DNA of 64,000 bases from CP2-2F sp034432555 (GTDB lineage Bacteria > Chloroflexota > Anaerolineae > Aggregatilineales > UBA2796). The notes under the pieces were generated by a model. The model did no database searches, had not been told where the DNA came from, and saw nothing but the letters and a program-made list of their open reading frames with translations. Below, piece by piece: positions 58,837 to 64,000 of this stretch (within the stretch, counting starts at the first letter, position 1; each line of letters opens with the position of its first letter). A program made the position numbers and the translations under genes. Location: the NCBI GenBank assembly GCA_034432555.1, contig DAOUBW010000026.1, positions 118,045 to 182,044 on the forward strand. Direction: 5' to 3'.

Positions 58837-60275
58837 GGTGACTCCTGCTCACAAGTGATCTGGTAGAGGACGAGTGGTGTGCGCACAATCGGACTCAGGT
58901 GCGCACCTGCCGCATTCAGCACGGCAAGCCAGCGCCATGCCAGCGGCTCCGGTGCGGCAAAATAGCTTGGCGTAGGGAGATTGCACACATCCCGCGCTAA
59001 CCACTCTGCGGAAGGATACCAAACCAGTTGCGCACGTGGCGAATCGCCAAGGTAGTAGCGCAGTTCCCAACTCAGCCAGTGGTCGTAGATAAGCGGTGCG
59101 CCATCTATGGCATGAATGTGCGCCGCCAACTGATCTACACCGCGAAATAATTCGCTCTGAATGCCGATGCTGTGTTCGTTGCGCAGCGTTCGCAGTGTGA
59201 AAGGCAGCATCAGTGCGAGCGCGGCATAGAGTGCTGATCGGCTGCGCCAACGCGCCATGCCATAAGCCAGCAACAATGCCGTCAGCGGCACAAGTGGCAG
59301 CAGGTAACGGTCATAGCTTGGGAAGGCGATCAGCCAGTAGGCAAAGAGCATCGCCAGCAGGCTGCACGCGCTGATCAAGATAACCATCGCGGCACGTGAG
59401 GGCTGTTGTAAGCATTGCCATACACCGTAGAGCGCGATCAGCAGCAGCGGCGCAAACCCAACGCTCTCGGCATAGAGCGCTGCCCAATGCGCAAGGCGCG
59501 GCAGCACCTCATCGGAACGGATCAGGCGCAACGCACCCGGATTTAGCACGCCGAGCGTCCAAAAATCGGCAGGTGCGGCGCGTGCGGCACTCCACCAGAC
59601 CAAGGCACCAATTCCCACGCCAATCGGTAGGCAGAAGCGCCACAGACTGCCCAAAGCGAGCCGCCTAGCGCCGACCAAACCGATCAGGCAATAAACAGGC
59701 AAAAATTGGAGGGCGCTTTGTTTCGTCGCAAGCGCACAAGCGGCAAAAATGCCCGCGCCAAACGGCTGATCGCGGCTGAGACACAGCGCACAGAGCAGGC
59801 AGGATGCCGTCAAGAGCGGATCGTGAAAGGCGCTGCCGCTGAAGGCGAGATCGAAGGGCGAGAAGGTCATAATCGCTAGGCAAATCAGGGCGGCGCGCCG
59901 ATTTAGCAGGCGGCGTGTTAGGGCGTAGCAGGCAGCCGCGCTGATCAGGCTGAGGAAGGCAGAGGGCAGGCGCGCCGCGAACTCGCTTTCACCAAGAAGG
60001 CTGAAGCTGAGCGCATTCAGGAACATGCCAAGCGGCGGCTTATCGAGCGGTGCATCACTCAGCAGCAGATCGCCATACAGCGCCATCCGCCGCGCATAGG
60101 TGGCGTAAAGGGCTTCATCCGGGTGAAAGCGCACATCGTGGCTCAGGATAAGCAGCCGCAGCAGCGCAGCGCTCAGCAGCAGGCAAAACAGGCTTAATTC
60201 GTGAAGCGGTAGCGCAGCAGAGTCCAGGCTGCGATAGGTGCGTCCGTCCACTTGATTTTTTTGCCCTCGTGCCAT
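58833..60275 (-). CDS. Glycosyltransferase family 39-like integral membrane protein
   Basis: A 480-residue multi-pass protein with about 11 hydrophobic segments. The first loop carries RFHPDEALYATYARRMALYGD, and DKPPLGMFLNALSF follows: the acidic residue and DKPP motif of the ArnT/PMT GT-C family, which moves sugars from lipid-linked donors at the outer membrane face. The C-terminal ~100 residues are a soluble domain. The frame starts at ATG 60275, overlapping the GT2 gene by 82 bases; GTG 60248 with an upstream GAGGG is an alternative. DUF402 follows by ATGA overlap. The lipid donor probably comes from the GT2. Confidence 0.85.
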   Translation of the reverse strand: MARGQKNQVDGRTYRSLDSAALPLHELSLFCLLLSAALLRLLILSHDVRFHPDEALYATYARRMALYGDLLLSDAPLDKPPLGMFLNALSFSLLGESEFAARLPSAFLSLISAAACYALTRRLLNRRAALICLAIMTFSPFDLAFSGSAFHDPLLTASCLLCALCLSRDQPFGAGIFAACALATKQSALQFLPVYCLIGLVGARRLALGSLWRFCLPIGVGIGALVWWSAARAAPADFWTLGVLNPGALRLIRSDEVLPRLAHWAALYAESVGFAPLLLIALYGVWQCLQQPSRAAMVILISACSLLAMLFAYWLIAFPSYDRYLLPLVPLTALLLAYGMARWRSRSALYAALALMLPFTLRTLRNEHSIGIQSELFRGVDQLAAHIHAIDGAPLIYDHWLSWELRYYLGDSPRAQLVWYPSAEWLARDVCNLPTPSYFAAPEPLAWRWLAVLNAAGAHLSPIVRTPLVLYQITCEQESP

Positions 60276-60877
60276 TCGCGCCCATTGTAGCTGATTGGCA
60301 CTTCGTAAATGCGGTAGCCGCGTTTCAGCACCTTTGCGGTGATCTCTGGCTCAAACTCGAAGCGGCGCGAACGCAGCTTCATGCCCTGCACCACCTCTGC
60401 CCGAAAGACTTTGTAGCAAGTCTCCATATCGCTCAGAATGGTATTGTAAAGGATATTGGTCATCAGTGTGAGCAGCTTGTTGGCAACCATGTTCCAAAAA
60501 AACATCGTTTTGCGCGGACCGCCCAAAAAGCGTGACCCGTAAACAACTTTGGCACGCCCTTCTTCAAGCGGCTTGAGCAGGGCGGGATAATCACGTGGAT
60601 CGTATTCCAAATCGGCATCTTGGATGATGAACACATCGCCCGTGGCTGCCGCAAAACCTGTGCGAACTGCCGCACCCTTGCCCTGATTGTGACTGTGATA
60701 GATGACGCGCACCTGCGGATCGCCCGCCAGCTTGGCGAGAATATCACGCGTGCCATCTGTGGAGCCGTCGTCCACAATGATGATCTCGTAGGCAAGGTTG
60801 ACTGCCTTGACAGCCGCCAGAATCGCTTCGATTGTGGTCAGTTCGTTGTAGCAGGGAATGATTACAGAGAGCTTCAA
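60194..60877 (-). CDS. Glycosyltransferase family 2 (polyprenyl-phosphate sugar transferase, DPM1-like)
   Basis: A 227-residue GT-A enzyme with the DPM1-like pattern: VIIPCYNELTTIEAIL at the N-terminus, IIVDDGSTDGTRDIL, a DADLEYDPRDYP segment with the metal-binding DxD, and VVYGSRFLGG. It has no C-terminal membrane helices, so it works at the cytoplasmic face on a lipid-phosphate acceptor. Its product could be the lipid-linked sugar used by the GT39 that it overlaps. ATG 60877 is the start; a TATACT lies at 60914-60919. Confidence 0.9.
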   Translation of the reverse strand: MKLSVIIPCYNELTTIEAILAAVKAVNLAYEIIIVDDGSTDGTRDILAKLAGDPQVRVIYHSHNQGKGAAVRTGFAAATGDVFIIQDADLEYDPRDYPALLKPLEEGRAKVVYGSRFLGGPRKTMFFWNMVANKLLTLMTNILYNTILSDMETCYKVFRAEVVQGMKLRSRRFEFEPEITAKVLKRGYRIYEVPISYNGREWHEGKKIKWTDAPIAAWTLLRYRFTN

Positions 60878-60913
60878 AAGCCTTTTTCCACCTTTTTGCG
60901 AAATAGCGCGGAC

Positions 60914-60919
60914 AGTATA
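60914..60919 (-). promoter_or_regulatory. -10 element of the GT2-GT39-DUF402 operon
   Basis: TATACT on the minus strand in CGCTATACT context, 37 bases before ATG 60877. Confidence 0.4.
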
Positions 60920-61053
60920 GCGAATGTTGGTGGGTTTGGCTAGGTTTGTGCGGCGCGGCGTTAAAGAAACGTAGGTCAGGGTGCGGCTTGTCGTGCCTAA
61001 ACTAGAACGCTCTTCAAAATTTAGTCAAGATGCCAAGGGCGGCGGAGGTAGAG

Positions 61054-61079
61054 GGTAGGTCAGCTTGCTCTGACCTACC
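61054..61079. terminator. Hairpin downstream of leuS
   Basis: 10-bp perfect stem GGTAGGTCAG / CTGACCTACC with a 6-base loop, 25 bases after the leuS stop. No T tract. Confidence 0.5.
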
Positions 61080-61103
61080 ACGCTGAAAGGCACCCTGTGC
61101 GGG

Positions 61104-63941
61104 CTAGAAGACCAAGTTCAACATGCCACGCTCGGCAACGTAGATTACCTTCTTCGGCGCGCCGCCATTGATGAACTTCTGCACATCGGGCGATGCCAAC
61201 GCCAGCGCCACTGCCTCAGCTTCGGGCAAGCCGGCTGGCACTTGCAGCCGAGCGCGCAGCTTGCCATTCACCGAGACAACCAACGTGATCTCGTCCTCTT
61301 TGGCGATTTCCGCATCAAAGGCAGGGAACGCCTGATTGTGAATGCTATATGCCTCGCCAATGTGCTGCCACAATTCCTCTGCGATGTGCGGCGTGATGGG
61401 CGCCATCAGCAGCAGCATCGTGTGAATTGCCTCTCGCCATGCCGCCGTGCCGCAGACGGGCGTTTTGCGGGCAGCCAACAGCGCGTTTTTCAGTTCCATC
61501 AGCGCGGCAACGGCTGTGTTAAAGCTGAAGGTCTCCAAGCCTTCGCCCACGCGCTGAATGGTCTGGTGTGTCTTACGGCGCAGCGCACGGATCGCCCTCT
61601 GGTCTGCCTCACCTGCCACGGCAGGCGAATCGGTCACCACATTCCAGACATCATTCAGCCAGCGCACCACACCTTGAATGCCTTGCGAGTCCCACGGTCC
61701 GCCGCTCTCCCAGCGGAAAGCGAACATCAGGTAGCCACGCACCACATCTGCGCCATACTGAGCCACCAAGACATCCGGCGCGACGACGTTGCCTTTGCTC
61801 TTGCTCATCTTTTCCACGCCCAAACGGTAGCGCAGCGCCTTGATTGGAATTTCGTTGCCAACGCGATCCACAATTGGCGCGTCTTCGGTCAATTCCAGCG
61901 TGACTTCTGTACCGTTCAAGCGCTCAATCACCATCACGTTATCACTCCGCTTGATAATCTCGCCAATGGCAGTCGTCATCGGCGTGGAAGCCTCAGTTTC
62001 GCCGAAGGCACGGGCGATGTCATCCAAGCCACTAATCAGGTCGTTCACCATATTCTCAGCTTCCTGCATCACCTTGGCGGCTTCCTCATCCATCACCACG
62101 ATCTTATTGGTGATCAGCGTTTCACCCTGCCATTCACCAAAAGCGGCAATGTAGCTACCTTCCATCGGCTCGCCCAAGATCATGCCCTGATTGTAGAGCG
62201 CCAACATCGGCTCGTGGTCAATGGGTGGTTGGTTAGGCTTGCGGCGTGCGGCAGCCTCTTTATAAATGCCGCAGTCGCGCATCGCTTTTGTGAAGAAGCG
62301 CGTATACATCAGGTGCATGGTGGCGTGTTCGATGCCGCCGGTGTACTGATCAACAGGCAGCCAGTAGGCAGCTTCCTCAGGATCGAAGGGCGCCTCGTCG
62401 TAGTGTGGACTCAGGTAGCGCAGTTGATACCAAGACGAACACATGAAAGTATCCATCGTATCCGTTTCGCGCTGCGCCTTGCCGCCGCACTTCGGGCAGG
62501 TGGTGTTCAGGAAGGCAGGGTGCGATTTCAGCGGTGATTCGCCCGTCGGCATGAACTCGACATCATCGGGCAGCAACACGGGCAGTTGGTCTTCTGGCAC
62601 AGGTACAATGCCGCACGCCTCGCAGTAGACAATCGGAATGGGCGCGCCCCAATAGCGCTGGCGGCTGATCAGCCAGTCACGCAGGCGATAGTTCACAGCA
62701 CGCTTGCCCATGTTTTGTGCTTCCAGCCAGTCAATCACGCTGCTGATCGCCTGATTGTTGGCGGTTGGCGTGCCGTTGAAATGCCCACTGTTCACCATAA
62801 CGCCATCGCCCAAGAATGGTTCAGGCATGGTTGCGCCGTCCAGCGTTTCGCCCTCAGGCTGGATGACGACACGCACTTCTAGGCTGAACTTGCGCGCAAA
62901 GGCAAAGTCGCGGTCATCATGGGCGGGCACTGCCATGATTGCGCCGCTGCCGTAAGTCATCAGCACATAGTCGGCAATCCAGATCGGAATGCGCTCACCA
63001 TTTACAGGATTGATGGCATAGCCGCCGGTAAAAACGCCCGTTTTCTCTTTATCGGCAGCGGTACGGTCAATTTCGCTTTGGCGCTGCGTCTGGGTGGTGT
63101 ATGCCTCTACGGCAGCGCGTTGATCGGCACTGGTCACCTGCTCCACCAACGGATGTTCGGGCGCCAGCACCATGAAGGTTGCGCCCCACAACGTATCGGG
63201 GCGTGTGGTGAAGATCAGCAACGGATCGCCCTGTTCGGTATGGAAGGTAACATGCGCACCCTCGCTGCGCCCGATCCAGTTGGTCTGCATCACCTTCACT
63301 TTTTCGGGCCAGTCCTTCGGATGGTCCAGCAGTTCTTCGGCATAGTTGGTGATTTTGAAAAACCACTGCTCCAAGTCTTTCTTGATGACTGGCGTGCCGC
63401 AGCGCTCACAGTGGCGATCATCACCCCAGACCTGCTCACGCGCTAAGGTGGTGTTGCAGTTTGGGCAGAAATCCACGCTGGCGCGCTGGCGGTATGCCAA
63501 GCCGTTCTCGTAGAACTTCAGGAAGAACCACTGCGTCCACTTGTAATATTCAGGATCAGCGCTGACTGCTTCCCGATCCCAATCGAAGATCGCCCCCATC
63601 GAGCGCATTTGCCCACGCATCCGCGCCACATTGGCATACGTCCACTGCTTAGGATGCGTGCGATTTTTAATAGCGGCGTTCTCGGCTGGCAGCCCGAAGG
63701 CATCAAAGCCCATTGGGAACAGCACGTTATAGCCACGCATCCGCATATAGCGCGCACGCGCATCGGAGGGCGCCATGGCATACCAATGCCCAATGTGCAG
63801 ATCGCCGCTTGGGTAGGGCAGCATGGTCAGTGCGTAGTGCTTTGGACGGCTGCCATCAACCAGCGAACGGTAGAGCTTATCTTCCGCCCACTGCGCTTGC
63901 CATTTCGGCTCAATTTCCTGTGGTGTGTACTTATTTGGCAT
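61104..63941 (-). CDS. leuS: Leucyl-tRNA synthetase
   Basis: A 945-residue class I synthetase charging tRNA-Leu. The HIGH motif appears in MLPYPSGDLHIGHWYAM, the KMSKS loop in VEKMSKSKGNVVAPD, and the editing domain (about 230-430) contains FTTRPDTLWGATF and DDRDFAFARKF. A zinc-type CPNC...CERC region is at about 165-185, and a second CPKC is seen later. It is longer than E. coli LeuS (860) because of an insert near 620-720 (MDEEAAKVMQEAENMVND...), common in some lineages. ATG 63941 has GAGGGG upstream. Only 59 bases of upstream sequence are visible, so a T-box leader cannot be judged. Confidence 0.96.
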   Translation of the reverse strand: MPNKYTPQEIEPKWQAQWAEDKLYRSLVDGSRPKHYALTMLPYPSGDLHIGHWYAMAPSDARARYMRMRGYNVLFPMGFDAFGLPAENAAIKNRTHPKQWTYANVARMRGQMRSMGAIFDWDREAVSADPEYYKWTQWFFLKFYENGLAYRQRASVDFCPNCNTTLAREQVWGDDRHCERCGTPVIKKDLEQWFFKITNYAEELLDHPKDWPEKVKVMQTNWIGRSEGAHVTFHTEQGDPLLIFTTRPDTLWGATFMVLAPEHPLVEQVTSADQRAAVEAYTTQTQRQSEIDRTAADKEKTGVFTGGYAINPVNGERIPIWIADYVLMTYGSGAIMAVPAHDDRDFAFARKFSLEVRVVIQPEGETLDGATMPEPFLGDGVMVNSGHFNGTPTANNQAISSVIDWLEAQNMGKRAVNYRLRDWLISRQRYWGAPIPIVYCEACGIVPVPEDQLPVLLPDDVEFMPTGESPLKSHPAFLNTTCPKCGGKAQRETDTMDTFMCSSWYQLRYLSPHYDEAPFDPEEAAYWLPVDQYTGGIEHATMHLMYTRFFTKAMRDCGIYKEAAARRKPNQPPIDHEPMLALYNQGMILGEPMEGSYIAAFGEWQGETLITNKIVVMDEEAAKVMQEAENMVNDLISGLDDIARAFGETEASTPMTTAIGEIIKRSDNVMVIERLNGTEVTLELTEDAPIVDRVGNEIPIKALRYRLGVEKMSKSKGNVVAPDVLVAQYGADVVRGYLMFAFRWESGGPWDSQGIQGVVRWLNDVWNVVTDSPAVAGEADQRAIRALRRKTHQTIQRVGEGLETFSFNTAVAALMELKNALLAARKTPVCGTAAWREAIHTMLLLMAPITPHIAEELWQHIGEAYSIHNQAFPAFDAEIAKEDEITLVVSVNGKLRARLQVPAGLPEAEAVALALASPDVQKFINGGAPKKVIYVAERGMLNLVF

Positions 63942-64000
63942 TCTTTTCCCCCTCGTTGAATATGGCTGATAATCCTAACACGAAAAGAGGTCAGGTTCAT

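Noticed and set aside
61242..62537. 431-codon open frame opposite leuS
   Set aside because: Despite its length it reads as His/Gln/Arg-rich noise, and the leuS motifs on the other strand are unambiguous.
63942..64000. T-box leader upstream of leuS
   Set aside because: Only 59 bases are visible and show no T-box core; nothing can be claimed.
1..64000. tRNA, rRNA or tmRNA genes
   Set aside because: No cloverleaf-like sequence with a GGTTCGA-type T loop and matching stems was noticed in the intergenic gaps.

Overview
The window reads as a chromosomal segment of a Chloroflexota bacterium, probably close to the Anaerolineae. This is inferred from several traits seen together: moderately high GC, lipoproteins with Thr/Pro-rich linkers, two F420-type DUF385 oxidoreductases, a bactofilin, several Ser/Thr kinases and FHA proteins, and a class A penicillin-binding protein with a long cytoplasmic N-terminus. 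There are no rRNA or tRNA genes, no CRISPR array and no intact insertion sequence. About 56 genes are densely packed on both strands. Many same-strand neighbours overlap by four bases (ATGA).

Layout. 1-6.2 kb: murG (cut by the window edge) and ftsW; a DUF385 protein and an rRNA methyltransferase; an SH3 secreted protein facing a lipoprotein and a sugar-nucleotide epimerase. 6.4-8.9 kb: aspartate kinase and an MtnA-like protein that has lost both catalytic residues. 9-16.6 kb, minus strand: a channel-like GAF protein, a histidine phosphatase, a TauE permease, a BstYI/BglII-like restriction-modification pair, panC and a carbamoyltransferase. 16.8-31.9 kb: a large PBP1-type protein, a LysR regulator, an aldo/keto reductase, murC, an acyl-CoA ligase, a double-FHA protein, dprA and manC. 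31.9-38.6 kb, minus strand: a MacA-MacB-like export operon ending in a double periplasmic-binding-domain protein. 39-50 kb: a STAND ATPase with TPR-like repeats, bactofilin, two convergent Ser/Thr kinases, yebC, a DUF350 membrane protein, a glycosidase lipoprotein and another DUF385 protein. 50-64 kb: an alpha/beta hydrolase, tandem phosphoesterases, mutY, tdh, a TIR plus nuclease gene split by a frameshift, thiolase, a glycosyltransferase operon and leuS.

How the genes fit together. MurG, FtsW, MurC, the PBP and bactofilin serve wall synthesis and cell shape. The epimerase, ManC, GT2 and GT39 serve surface glycans. The kinases and the FHA protein suggest phospho-signalling, and two FHA domains could read phosphothreonine made by the kinases.

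The two most notable loci are defence-like. The first is the restriction-modification pair. By eye, the motif its relatives recognise (RGATCY) occurs only twice in 64 kb, although GATC is abundant and about 90 YGATCY sites are present. The second is a TIR domain joined, through a frameshifted homopolymer, to a PD-(D/E)XK nuclease domain resembling the DUF1887/Card1 nuclease. Other unusual items are a channel-like protein without the potassium selectivity filter fused to three GAF domains, dispersed palindromic intergenic repeats, a tandem 31-bp repeat upstream of the export operon, and three convergent gene pairs whose stop codons overlap by exactly four bases.
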